From: Streptomyces adelaidensis
GTDB taxonomy: Bacteria > Actinomycetota > Actinomycetes > Streptomycetales > Streptomycetaceae
DNA length: 64,000 bases
Assembly: GCF_016598475.1 (NCBI RefSeq)
Contig: NZ_JAEMUX010000006.1
Span: 1 to 64,000 of the forward strand
Direction: 5' to 3'
Below the pieces are notes generated by a model. It saw nothing but the letters and a program-made list of their open reading frames with translations, was not told the origin of the DNA and did no database searches. This document shows, piece after piece, positions 27,009 to 35,370 of this stretch (its first letter is position 1; each line of letters begins with the position of its first letter). The position numbers were made by a program, and so were the translations under genes.

Positions 27009-27998
27009 TTAGCCGCCGATCGCCGACATCGGCCTGTCCGGCTGCACGAAGGACGGGTCGTCGAGGCCCGCGCCCGCCTTCTTGCCCCACATCGCCAGGC
27101 GCCAGATACGGGCGATCTCCTCGTCCGGGGCCCCCGAGCGGAGCGCCGCCCTGAGGTCCGTCTCCTCGCGGGCGAAGAGGCAGGTGCGGACCTGGCCGTC
27201 GGCGGTGAGGCGGGTGCGGTCGCAGGCTGAGCAGAAGGGGCGGGTGACGGAGGCTATGACACCGACACGGTGGGGGCCGCCGTCGACGAGCCAGCGCTCG
27301 GCGGGGGCGGAACCGCGCTCGTCGCTGCCCTCGGCGGTCAGGTCGAAGCGGGCGCGCAGGGACGTCAGGATGTCACCGGCCGTGACCATGCCGTCGCGCT
27401 TCCAGCCGTGCTGCGCGTCCAGCGGCATCTGCTCGATGAAACGCAGCTCGTAGTCGTGCTCGACGGCCCAGGCGAGGAGGTCCGGGGCCTCGTCCTCGTT
27501 CAGGTCCGGCATCAGGACGGAGTTGACCTTCACCGGCGTCAGGCCCGCCTCGCGGGCGGCCTGAAGGCCCTCGATAACGTCCTTGTGGCGGTCGCGGCGG
27601 GTGAGCGTCTTGAAGACGTCCGGGCGGAGGGTGTCCAGCGAGACGTTGACCCGGTCCAGACCTGCCGCCTTCAGCGCCGTGGCGGTGCGGCGCAGGCCGA
27701 TGCCGTTGGTGGTGAGGGACATCTGGGGGCGGGGGGCCAGCGCCGCCACGCGCTCCACTATGCCGACCAGGCCGGGGCGCAGCAGGGGCTCGCCTCCGGT
27801 GAAGCGGACCTCGGTTATGCCGAGCGTGGAGACCGCGATGTCGATCAGGCGGACGATCTCGTCGTCCGTGAGGAGGTCGGGCTTGGCCAGCCACTGGAGG
27901 CCCTCTTCGGGCATGCAGTAGGTGCAGCGCAGGTTGCACCGGTCGGTCAGCGAGACCCTCAGGTCGGTGGCCACGCGGCCGTAGGTGTCGATGAGCAT
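27009..27998 (-). CDS. moaA: GTP 3',8-cyclase MoaA
   Basis: 329 aa radical SAM enzyme. CNLRCTYC near residues 20-27 binds the first 4Fe-4S cluster and AdoMet. The C-terminal cluster Cys are in CSACDRTRL and RTCLF. The chain ends in GG, as MoaA requires. It converts GTP to 3',8-cyclo-GTP, the first committed step of molybdenum cofactor synthesis. The ATG at 27998 has GAGGGGG upstream. No other moa gene is adjacent. Confidence 0.95.
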   Translation of the reverse strand: MLIDTYGRVATDLRVSLTDRCNLRCTYCMPEEGLQWLAKPDLLTDDEIVRLIDIAVSTLGITEVRFTGGEPLLRPGLVGIVERVAALAPRPQMSLTTNGIGLRRTATALKAAGLDRVNVSLDTLRPDVFKTLTRRDRHKDVIEGLQAAREAGLTPVKVNSVLMPDLNEDEAPDLLAWAVEHDYELRFIEQMPLDAQHGWKRDGMVTAGDILTSLRARFDLTAEGSDERGSAPAERWLVDGGPHRVGVIASVTRPFCSACDRTRLTADGQVRTCLFAREETDLRAALRSGAPDEEIARIWRLAMWGKKAGAGLDDPSFVQPDRPMSAIGG

Positions 27999-28023
27999 TT
28001 GGGCCCCCTCCCTCGTCATACGG

Positions 28024-28060
28024 TTCTCGATCGTCGTTCTCGATCGTCGTTCTCGATCGT
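28024..28060. repeat. 13-bp tandem repeat upstream of moaA
   Basis: The unit TTCTCGATCGTCG occurs twice in full and a third time nearly complete (28024-28036, 28037-28049, 28050-28060). Each unit contains the palindrome CGATCG. It lies 26-62 bp upstream of the moaA start, in the promoter region. Confidence 0.75.
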
Positions 28061-28150
28061 CTCGATCGCGGATCACAGTTTCTCCGATACCTGTGAGCCT
28101 ACGTGACCCCTCCGACAACAAGACAGGGCCGATCGCACGAGACGCGGCGC

Positions 28151-28180
28151 GGGGCCGCCGTAGAGATCTACGACGGCCCC
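28151..28180 (-). terminator. Terminator of the DUF485-actP operon
   Basis: A 13-bp stem with one mismatch (28151-28163 with 28168-28180, 4-nt loop) lies 16 bp after the actP stop. Confidence 0.7.
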
Positions 28181-28196
28181 GGGCGGGAGAGCCGGG

Positions 28197-29822
28197 TCAG
28201 TGGGCGCCGGTGCCGGTGAGGGACCGGACCTCCAGTTCGGCGTACTTGGCGACGTCGGGCTCCTCCTTGGAGAGGATCGTGCCGAGGAAGCCCATGAGGA
28301 AGCCGAACGGGATGGAGATGATGCCCGGGTTCTTCAGCGGGAACCAGTGGAAGTCGACGTCCGGGAACATCGCCTTCGGGTCGCCGGAGACGACGGGCGA
28401 GAACAGCACCAGGCCGACGGCGACGATCAGACCGCCGTAGATCGACCACAGCGCGCCCTGGGTGGTGAAGCGCTTCCAGAAGAGGCTGTAGAGGATCGTC
28501 GGCAGGTTGGCGGAGGCCGCGACCGCGAAGGCGAGCGCGACCAGGCCGGCCACGTTCAGGTCGCGGGCGAGGGCGCCGAGGCCGATGGAGACGATGCCGA
28601 TGAAGACGGTCGCCCAGCGGGCCGCGCGGACCTCCTCGGCGCCGGAGGCCTTCCCCTTGCGGATGACGTTGGCGTAGATGTCGTGCGCGAAAGAGGAAGA
28701 GGAGGCGAGGGTGAGGCCGGCGACCACGGCGAGGATGGTCGCGAAGGCCACCGCCGAGATCGTGGCCAGCAGGATCGCGCCCCACGCCGAGTCGACGCCG
28801 CCCAGGTGCAGGGCGAGCAGCGGGGCCGCCGTGTTGCCCGACGGGTTGGAGGCGATGATCTCGTCCTGGGAGATCAGCGCGGCGGCGCCGAAGCCGAGCG
28901 CGATGGTCATCAGGTAGAAGCCGCCGATGATGCCGATCGCCCAGTTCACGGACTTACGGGCGGCCTTGGCGTTGGGCACCGTGTAGAAGCGGATCAGGAT
29001 GTGCGGCAGGCCGGCGGTGCCGAGCACCAGGGCGATGCCGAGAGAGATGAAGTCCAGCTTGGAAGTGCCGGTCGCGCCGTACTGGAGGCCGGGCTCCAGG
29101 AAGGCGGCGCCCTTGCCGCTGTTCTCGGCGGCCTGGCCGAGCAGATCGGAGATGTTGAAGTTGAACTTCAGCAGCACCAGGAACGTAATGAGGATCGTGC
29201 CGGTGATGAGCAGCACGGCCTTCACCATCTGGACCCAGGTGGTGCCCTTCATGCCGCCGATGGAGACGTAGACGATCATCAGGATGCCGACGAGGGCGAC
29301 GATGAGAACCTTGCCCGCGTCGGAGGTGATGCCGAGGAGCAGCGAGACGAGGACGCCCGCGCCCGCCATCTGGGCCAGCAGATAGAAGATCGAGACGACG
29401 ATCGTGGACGTGCCGGCCGCGGTGCGGACCGGGCGCTGGCGCATACGGTACGCGAGGACGTCACCCATGGTGTAGCGGCCGGAGTTCCGCAGCGGCTCGG
29501 CGACCAGGAGCAGGGCGACCAGCCAGGCGACCAGGAAGCCGATGGAATAGAGGAAGCCGTCGTAGCCGAAGAGGGCGATCGCGCCCGCGATGCCGAGGAA
29601 CGACGCGGCCGACATGTAGTCGCCGGAGACCGCGAGGCCGTTCTGGAAGGCGCTGAACTGCCGTCCGCCCGCGTAGAAGTCGGCGGCGTCCTTGGTCTGG
29701 CGGCCGGCCCAGACGGTGATGGCGAGCGTCGCCAGGACGAACAGCCCGAACAGGGTGATGATCAGCGGCCGGTGCTGGCTGGCCTCGTTCGCGGCGAGGA
29801 ATGTCTGCTGTGCGGGGCTCAT
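28197..29822 (-). CDS. actP: Cation:acetate symporter ActP (SSS family)
   Basis: 541 aa with about thirteen membrane helices. SSS-family stretches include FYAGGRQFSAFQNGLAVSGDYMSAASFLG, GRYTMGDVLAYR, GTAGLPHILIRFYTVP and SSSFAHDIYANVI. The ActP subgroup takes up acetate and other short carboxylates with a cation. The ATG overlaps the stop of the DUF485 gene (ATGA), the standard partner arrangement (YjcH-ActP in E. coli). Confidence 0.93.
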   Translation of the reverse strand: MSPAQQTFLAANEASQHRPLIITLFGLFVLATLAITVWAGRQTKDAADFYAGGRQFSAFQNGLAVSGDYMSAASFLGIAGAIALFGYDGFLYSIGFLVAWLVALLLVAEPLRNSGRYTMGDVLAYRMRQRPVRTAAGTSTIVVSIFYLLAQMAGAGVLVSLLLGITSDAGKVLIVALVGILMIVYVSIGGMKGTTWVQMVKAVLLITGTILITFLVLLKFNFNISDLLGQAAENSGKGAAFLEPGLQYGATGTSKLDFISLGIALVLGTAGLPHILIRFYTVPNAKAARKSVNWAIGIIGGFYLMTIALGFGAAALISQDEIIASNPSGNTAAPLLALHLGGVDSAWGAILLATISAVAFATILAVVAGLTLASSSSFAHDIYANVIRKGKASGAEEVRAARWATVFIGIVSIGLGALARDLNVAGLVALAFAVAASANLPTILYSLFWKRFTTQGALWSIYGGLIVAVGLVLFSPVVSGDPKAMFPDVDFHWFPLKNPGIISIPFGFLMGFLGTILSKEEPDVAKYAELEVRSLTGTGAH

Positions 29823-30262
29823 GCGCCGCCCTCCATCCGGGACTTGATGGCCTCGGCCTTGGGGTCGAGCTTCGCGGCGGCGTGCCGCGAGTACCACCAG
29901 GCGATGAGGAACGTGGTGACGAACTGGGCGATGCCGAGGACGAAGGCGACATTGATGTTGCCGAAGAGCTTGGTGCCCATGAAGTCGCCCGCGTAGTTGG
30001 AGAGCAGGACGTACAGCAGGTACCAGGCGATGAAGCCCACGGTCAGCGGGAAGGCGAACGAGCGGTAGGAGCGGCGAAGTTCGGCGAACTCGGCGCTCTC
30101 GTGGACCTCGGCGAACTCCTCTGGGGAGGGGAGGTGATGCTCTGCCTTCGCGGGGGGCGGTGCGTCGGTTGCCACGGAGTCTCCTCGCGTCTCCGCCGCG
30201 GTGGCGACGGTGGATGGGGACGATTGCGCCGTCGGATCGGGGGACGGGTCGGGTACGGACAT
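29819..30262 (-). CDS. DUF485 membrane protein (YjcH-like)
   Basis: 147 aa. A disordered N-terminus rich in Pro, Ser, Thr and Asp (about 1-60), then the DUF485 core with ELRRSYRSFAFPLTVGFIAWYLLYVLLS and a second helix with FVTTFLIAWWYSRHA. It is encoded upstream of and overlapping actP, and such proteins are thought to assist the symporter. The ATG at 30262 is chosen as the last Met before the disordered region; the N-terminus is the least certain part. Confidence 0.88.
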   Translation of the reverse strand: MSVPDPSPDPTAQSSPSTVATAAETRGDSVATDAPPPAKAEHHLPSPEEFAEVHESAEFAELRRSYRSFAFPLTVGFIAWYLLYVLLSNYAGDFMGTKLFGNINVAFVLGIAQFVTTFLIAWWYSRHAAAKLDPKAEAIKSRMEGGA

Positions 30263-30566
30263 GGAGTCGGCTCTGTTCCTCACGGTGACGGGTGCACGAT
30301 CGTGCTCGGGCTCCCTGTTCAACGTCACGGCGGCGCACCAGGAGCGGTTCAACCGTGCGTGTCTCTTTCGAAAACCGATGCGGAAGCGGCCGGAAAGCGC
30401 ATGGACTTCGAGGGATACCCCTCTACTTCGCCCGCTCGGCCGCGAAGTCATTGCTGGCCAGCGACGACGAGGGATAGCTTCGAGCTGCACCACCAACGTC
30501 ATGTACCTGCCCAGGCGGCACTGTGCCCCGGGCCGGTTTCTCGTTTCCGGATGATGTGGAGACCCC
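30263..30566. other. Divergent intergenic region, no gene seen
   Basis: This 304-bp stretch separates the actP operon from the first subtilase gene and must hold both promoters. I see no RNA gene, no perfect long palindrome and no clear -35/-10 pair. Only a GGAG ribosome site just before 30567 is clear. Confidence 0.6.
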
Positions 30567-32099
30567 ATGGCTCATCTGCGCTCAAGACGACGGCTCACCC
30601 TCGCGGTGCCGGTCGTCATGTCGCTGACCGCCTCGCTCGGCTTCCTGCCGGGTGTCGCCTCGGCGGCGCCGCTCGCCGCGCCCGCCACGACGACCGCGGA
30701 GGGCCCGAACCTCTCGTACGTCGTGAACACCAAGAGCGACAAGCACACGATCGCCAAGGTGCAGAAGGCGATAGCCGCGGCCGGCGGCCAGGTCGTGGTC
30801 ACGTACGCCAAGATCGGCGTGATCGTGGTCCACTCGACCAACCCGGAGTTCGGTGCGGCGATCCGCGCCGTGCGCGGGGTGCAGTCCGCGGGCGCCACCC
30901 GGACCTCGGCGCTGACCCCCGCCGGTACGACGGACGAGGGCGCCGTCGACTATCTGACGGACGCCGAGGCCGCGAAGGTGAAGGCCGCGTCGGCGGACAT
31001 CCCCGACGCCGAGCCGCTTGAGGCCGACCAGTGGGACCTGCGGTCGATCGGCGCCGACAAGGCCGCGAAGATCAACCCGGGCAGCAAGAAGGTCACCGTC
31101 GCAGTCATCGACACCGGCGTCGACGACACCCACCCGGACATCGCGCCGAACTTCTCCGCCGCCCAGTCCGCCAACTGCGACGGCGGTGTCGCCAACACCA
31201 CCGAGGGCTCCTGGCGGCCCTACACCGCGGAGGACTACCACGGCACGCATGTGGCCGGTGAGATAGCCGCGGCCCGCAACGGCATCGGTGTCGCCGGTGT
31301 CGCGCCCGGTGTGAAGGTCTCCAGCATCAATGTGACCGACCCCTCGGACGGCCTGTTCTACCCGGAGAGCGTCGTCTGCGCGTTCGTGTTCGCCGCCGAC
31401 CACGGCGTGGAGATCACGAACAACAGCTACTACGTCGACCCGTGGCTCTACAACTGCCTGGACGACCCGGACCAGAGGGCGATCGTCGACGCGGTCAACC
31501 GGGCCCAGCTGTACGCCACGAAGAAGGGCACGCTGAACCTGGCCTCGGCGGGCAACTCCAACCACGACCTCGCCTCCGACGCGATCGTGGACGCCTCCAG
31601 CCCCGACGACTCCACCCCGGTCGAGCGCACCATCGACCCGAGCGAGTGCTTCGACGTGCCGACCCAGCTGCCGGGTGTCGTGACGGTGAGCGCCACGGGT
31701 GTGAAGAACGAGAAGTCGTACTACTCCACGTACGGCAACGGCGTCATCGACATCGCGGCCCCGGGTGGCGACGCGCGCTACCAGATCCCGGACACGCCGT
31801 CGAAGAACGGCCGCATCCTGTCCGCCATGCCGAACGGCGCGTACGGCTTCCTGCAGGGTACGTCGATGGCGTCGCCGCACGCCGCCGGTGTCGCCGCGCT
31901 GCTGAAGTCGACACACCCGTGGGCGAGCCCGCAGCAGTTGCAGCGGCTGCTCAAGGCTCAGGCGGACGAGCAGGCCTGCCCGGAGTCGTACGACCAGAAC
32001 GGCGACGGCACTCAGGACGCGGTTTGCGAGGGTGGCTCGCAGGTCAACGGTTTCTACGGGTTCGGCATCGTCAACGCCCTGAAGGCCGTCAAGAAGTAG
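30567..32099 (+). CDS. Secreted subtilisin-like serine protease (S8)
   Basis: 510 aa. Signal peptide (about 1-34, ending VASAAP), a propeptide of the inhibitor I9 type (about 48-115), then the S8 catalytic domain with D182 (VIDTGVD), H225 (HGTHVAGE), the oxyanion N330 (ASAGN) and S433 (GTSMASPH). It lacks a long C-terminal extension. Probably an extracellular nutrient or developmental protease. A close paralogue follows 169 bp downstream on the same strand. Confidence 0.95.
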   Translation: MAHLRSRRRLTLAVPVVMSLTASLGFLPGVASAAPLAAPATTTAEGPNLSYVVNTKSDKHTIAKVQKAIAAAGGQVVVTYAKIGVIVVHSTNPEFGAAIRAVRGVQSAGATRTSALTPAGTTDEGAVDYLTDAEAAKVKAASADIPDAEPLEADQWDLRSIGADKAAKINPGSKKVTVAVIDTGVDDTHPDIAPNFSAAQSANCDGGVANTTEGSWRPYTAEDYHGTHVAGEIAAARNGIGVAGVAPGVKVSSINVTDPSDGLFYPESVVCAFVFAADHGVEITNNSYYVDPWLYNCLDDPDQRAIVDAVNRAQLYATKKGTLNLASAGNSNHDLASDAIVDASSPDDSTPVERTIDPSECFDVPTQLPGVVTVSATGVKNEKSYYSTYGNGVIDIAAPGGDARYQIPDTPSKNGRILSAMPNGAYGFLQGTSMASPHAAGVAALLKSTHPWASPQQLQRLLKAQADEQACPESYDQNGDGTQDAVCEGGSQVNGFYGFGIVNALKAVKK

Positions 32100-32268
32100 A
32101 CCCGGCCCCCGGCGCCCGGGGAGCACCAGGACCTCGTGGGACCGGTTCCCGCACGGCTCTCAGCGGGTTCGGCTCGTAGCGGGCCGGGCTCGTAGCCGTA
32201 CAGCTCGCGCCGCACGTACTGCTCGCACCACTCGTACCGCACGTTTTCGCGAACGAACTGGAGACAGC

Positions 32269-33786
32269 ATGACTGCGCCTCACAAGCGCTCGCGCCGTCT
32301 GGTGGCGGTCCCGTTGGGGATGGCCATGGCGACAGCACTCGCCGTCGTACCGAACGCCACGGCCTCGGCCGCCGAGGCGGACGGGCGGGCGGCGGGCGAT
32401 GCGACGCCGCTCAGCTATGTGGTCAATGTGCTCCCCGGGCACGCTCCGTCCGCCCGGGTGAAGAAGGCGATCACGGAGGCCGGCGGCACGATCGTGACGT
32501 CGTACGACCGGATCGGTGTCATCGTGGTCCACTCCTCCGAACCCGGCTTCGCGGCGGCGGTCCGCGGTGTGCGGGGCGTGCGGTCGGCCGGTGCCACGCG
32601 CACCGCGCCGCTGCCCGCGCAGTCGGCCACCGACGTGGGCACGCCGAGGGCGCTGACCGCCGAGGAGGTGGCGCGGGCCGAGGCGGCGGACGGGCAGGAC
32701 CCGTTGGAGCCGTTGCAGTGGGACCTGCCCGCCATCAAGGCGGACAAGGCGCACGAGGTGTCGCTCGGCAGCCGGGACGTCACGGTCGCCGTCATCGACA
32801 CGGGTGTCGACGACACGCATCCGGACATCGCGCCGAACTTCGACCGCGACGCGTCGGTCAACTGCGTGACGGGCAAGCCCGACACGACCGACGGCGCCTG
32901 GCGGCCGGGGCCCGCGGAGAGCCCGCACGGCACGCATGTGGCCGGTGAGATCGCGGCCGCCAAGAACGGCGTCGGCGTCACGGGCGTGGCGCCCGGTGTG
33001 AAGGTGTCCGGCATCAAGGTGTCCACCCCCGCCGGCTACTTCTACACGGAGGCCGTGGTCTGTGGCTTCATGTGGGCCGCCGAGCACGGCGTGGACGTCA
33101 CCAACAACAGCTATTACACCGACCCCTGGTACTTCAACTGCGCGGACGACCCGGACCAGAGGGCCCTCGTCGAGGCCCTCACCCGGGCGACGAGGTACGC
33201 GGAGAAGAAGGGCGCGGTCAACGTCGCCGCGGCCGGCAATGAGAACTACGATCTCGCGGCCGACGAGATCACCGACCCGGTGTCCCCGAACGACTCGACA
33301 CCGTCCGACCGGGTCATCGACCCTTCGGAGTGCCTCGACATCCCGACCCAGTTGCCGGGCGTCGTCACGGTCGCCTCGACCGGCGCCAAGGGCGTCAAGT
33401 CGTCCTTCTCCAACCACGGTCTGGGCGTCATCGACATCGCCGCGCCCGGCGGCGACTCGACCCGCCTCCAGACCCCGGCCCCGCCCGCGACCAGCGGCCT
33501 CGTCCTGGGCCCGCTGCCCGGCGGCGGCTGGGGCTACATGGCCGGTACGTCGATGGCGTCGCCGCATGTCGCGGGCGTCGCCGCCCTCATCAAGTCGACC
33601 CACCCGCACGCCCCGGCCGCCCTCGTGAAGGCCCTGCTGTACGCCCAGGCCGACGCCACGCCCTGCACCGACCCGTACGACCTCGACGGGGACGGCAAGG
33701 CCGACGCCGTCTGCGAGGGGCCGAGGAGCTACAACGGTTTCTACGGCTTCGGTACGGCGGACGCGCTGGACGCGGTGACCAAGTAG
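32269..33786 (+). CDS. Secreted subtilisin-like serine protease (S8), tandem paralogue
   Basis: 505 aa, same architecture as the preceding gene: signal peptide (about 1-35), I9-like propeptide, catalytic D177 (VIDTGVD), H220 (HGTHVAGE), N323 (AAGN) and S427 (GTSMASPH). Long identical stretches such as VVHS in the propeptide, DDTHPDIAPNF, DPDQRA and DPSECxDxPTQLPGVVTV show a tandem duplication. The last third differs more, especially the loop before the catalytic Ser, so specificity may have diverged. Confidence 0.95.
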   Translation: MTAPHKRSRRLVAVPLGMAMATALAVVPNATASAAEADGRAAGDATPLSYVVNVLPGHAPSARVKKAITEAGGTIVTSYDRIGVIVVHSSEPGFAAAVRGVRGVRSAGATRTAPLPAQSATDVGTPRALTAEEVARAEAADGQDPLEPLQWDLPAIKADKAHEVSLGSRDVTVAVIDTGVDDTHPDIAPNFDRDASVNCVTGKPDTTDGAWRPGPAESPHGTHVAGEIAAAKNGVGVTGVAPGVKVSGIKVSTPAGYFYTEAVVCGFMWAAEHGVDVTNNSYYTDPWYFNCADDPDQRALVEALTRATRYAEKKGAVNVAAAGNENYDLAADEITDPVSPNDSTPSDRVIDPSECLDIPTQLPGVVTVASTGAKGVKSSFSNHGLGVIDIAAPGGDSTRLQTPAPPATSGLVLGPLPGGGWGYMAGTSMASPHVAGVAALIKSTHPHAPAALVKALLYAQADATPCTDPYDLDGDGKADAVCEGPRSYNGFYGFGTADALDAVTK

Positions 33787-33852
33787 GACTCCGAGCAGGC
33801 TAGGACTCCCAGCACGCATGGTGCGGTGCGTAGTGCGGTCATAGTTCGGTGC

Positions 33853-35256
33853 ATGACAGACATGGACTATGCGTGGACGGCGCTGGGCGGCGACCCCGCT
33901 CTGCTGCCGCGGGTGTCGACCGTCGTACGGGACGGGGTGCTGGGCGCCCGGCTGCCGGTACGGGAGTTGGCGCGGGCCTGCGTCGGGGTGTGCGCGCTGG
34001 CGGCGGCCGAGTTGGGGGCGCGGCGGGCCGGGCTCGCGGAGGTGCCCCGGGTACGGGTGGACGACGGGGCGGTCGCCACGGCGTTCGTGAGTGAACGGCA
34101 TCTGCTGGTCGACGGGCGGGTGCCGGTCTCCTTCGCGCCGCTGTCGCGGTTCTGGCGGACGGCGGACGGGTGGGTGCGGACGCATGCGAACTATCCGCAT
34201 CACCGGGAGCGGTTGCTGTCCGCGCTGGGGGTGCCCGACGGTGACGTGCCCGCCGTGGAGTCGGTGCTCGCCGAGCGGTCGGCCCTGGAGGCCGAGGAGG
34301 CCGTGTACGCGGCCGGGGGCCTCGCGGTCGCGCTGCGGACGGCGAAGGAGTGGGCGGCGCACGAGCAGGCGAGGGCGGTGGCGGCCCGGCCGCTGGTCGA
34401 GCACGAGCGGCTCGACACGGCGCACGCGCGCGTGCTTCCGCGCATCGTGGGCGAGCCGCTGCTGCCCGCCGCCGGGGTGCGCGTCCTCGACCTGACCCGG
34501 GTCATCGCGGGACCGGTCGCCACCCGGACGCTCGCGCTGCTGGGCGCGGACGTCCTGCGCGTCGACCCGCCGGGCATGCCCGAGATCCTCGACCAGCATG
34601 CCGACACGGGCTTCGGGAAGCGGTCGACGACTCTCGACCTGGGCCGCGTGGCCGACCGGCGTGTCTTCGAGGAGTTGCTGGCCGTCGCGGACGTCGTCGT
34701 CACCGGTTACCGGCCGGGTGCGCTGGACCGGTTCGGGCTGTCGCCGGACGCGCTGGCCGCCCGCCGGGCCGGGCTGGTCGTGGCGCAACTGTCGGCGTGG
34801 GGCGCGTACGGGCCGTGGGCCGGGCGGCGGGGCTTCGACAGTCTGGTGCAGGTGGCGACCGGGATCGCGGCGGCCGAGGGCTCGGTGGAACAGCCGGGCG
34901 CGCTGCCCGCGCAGGCGCTGGACCACGGGACGGGGTATCTGGTGGCGGCGGCCGTACTGCGGTCGCTGACCGAGGGATCGGCGGAGGGGGGTGGTCGGGG
35001 CGGTCGGGTCGTACGGCTGTCGCTGGCGCGTACGGCTGCCTGGCTGATGGACGGGGTCGTGCGGGGTGCGCCGCATGGGGACGGTGGCGGAGGCGGGGAC
35101 GGGGTCTTGGAGGGACCGGAGGCTCGGCTCGCCGAGCGGGACAGTGGGCTCGGGCGGCTGCGGTACGTCCTGCCGCCGGTGTCCTTCGAGGGTGGGCCGG
35201 GGGACTGGGCGCGGCCGCCGGGGCTCTGGGGAGCGGACGAGGCGAGGTGGGGTTGA
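33853..35256 (+). CDS. Family III (CaiB/BaiF) CoA-transferase-like protein, domain order rearranged
   Basis: 467 aa. The usual N-terminal CoA-binding core (GVRVLDLTRVIAGPVATRTLALLGADVLRVD) starts only near residue 212, followed by LDLGRVADRRVFEELL, VTGYRPGALDRFGL and the probable catalytic Asp in ALDHGTGYLVAA. The first 200 residues look like the family's C-terminal part (FWRTADGWVRTHANYPHHRERLL). The order is therefore permuted or the product of fused degenerate copies. Substrate unknown. The ATG at 33853 is chosen. Confidence 0.85.
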   Translation: MTDMDYAWTALGGDPALLPRVSTVVRDGVLGARLPVRELARACVGVCALAAAELGARRAGLAEVPRVRVDDGAVATAFVSERHLLVDGRVPVSFAPLSRFWRTADGWVRTHANYPHHRERLLSALGVPDGDVPAVESVLAERSALEAEEAVYAAGGLAVALRTAKEWAAHEQARAVAARPLVEHERLDTAHARVLPRIVGEPLLPAAGVRVLDLTRVIAGPVATRTLALLGADVLRVDPPGMPEILDQHADTGFGKRSTTLDLGRVADRRVFEELLAVADVVVTGYRPGALDRFGLSPDALAARRAGLVVAQLSAWGAYGPWAGRRGFDSLVQVATGIAAAEGSVEQPGALPAQALDHGTGYLVAAAVLRSLTEGSAEGGGRGGRVVRLSLARTAAWLMDGVVRGAPHGDGGGGGDGVLEGPEARLAERDSGLGRLRYVLPPVSFEGGPGDWARPPGLWGADEARWG

Positions 35257-35370
35257 GCGGGCCGGGTCGCCGCCGGGGACGTACGCATCGGCCGAATACG
35301 GCGGAATACCGAACTGCCAGTTGTTTTACGTCACTTGCTCAGCCCTGGTTCGACTGGTGAACTTTTCGGG

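Noticed and set aside
30582..35076. Very long minus-strand open frames opposite the subtilase and CoA-transferase genes (up to 995 codons)
   Set aside because: They show the third-position GC pattern of antisense frames and no domain motif. The plus-strand genes have complete catalytic motifs.
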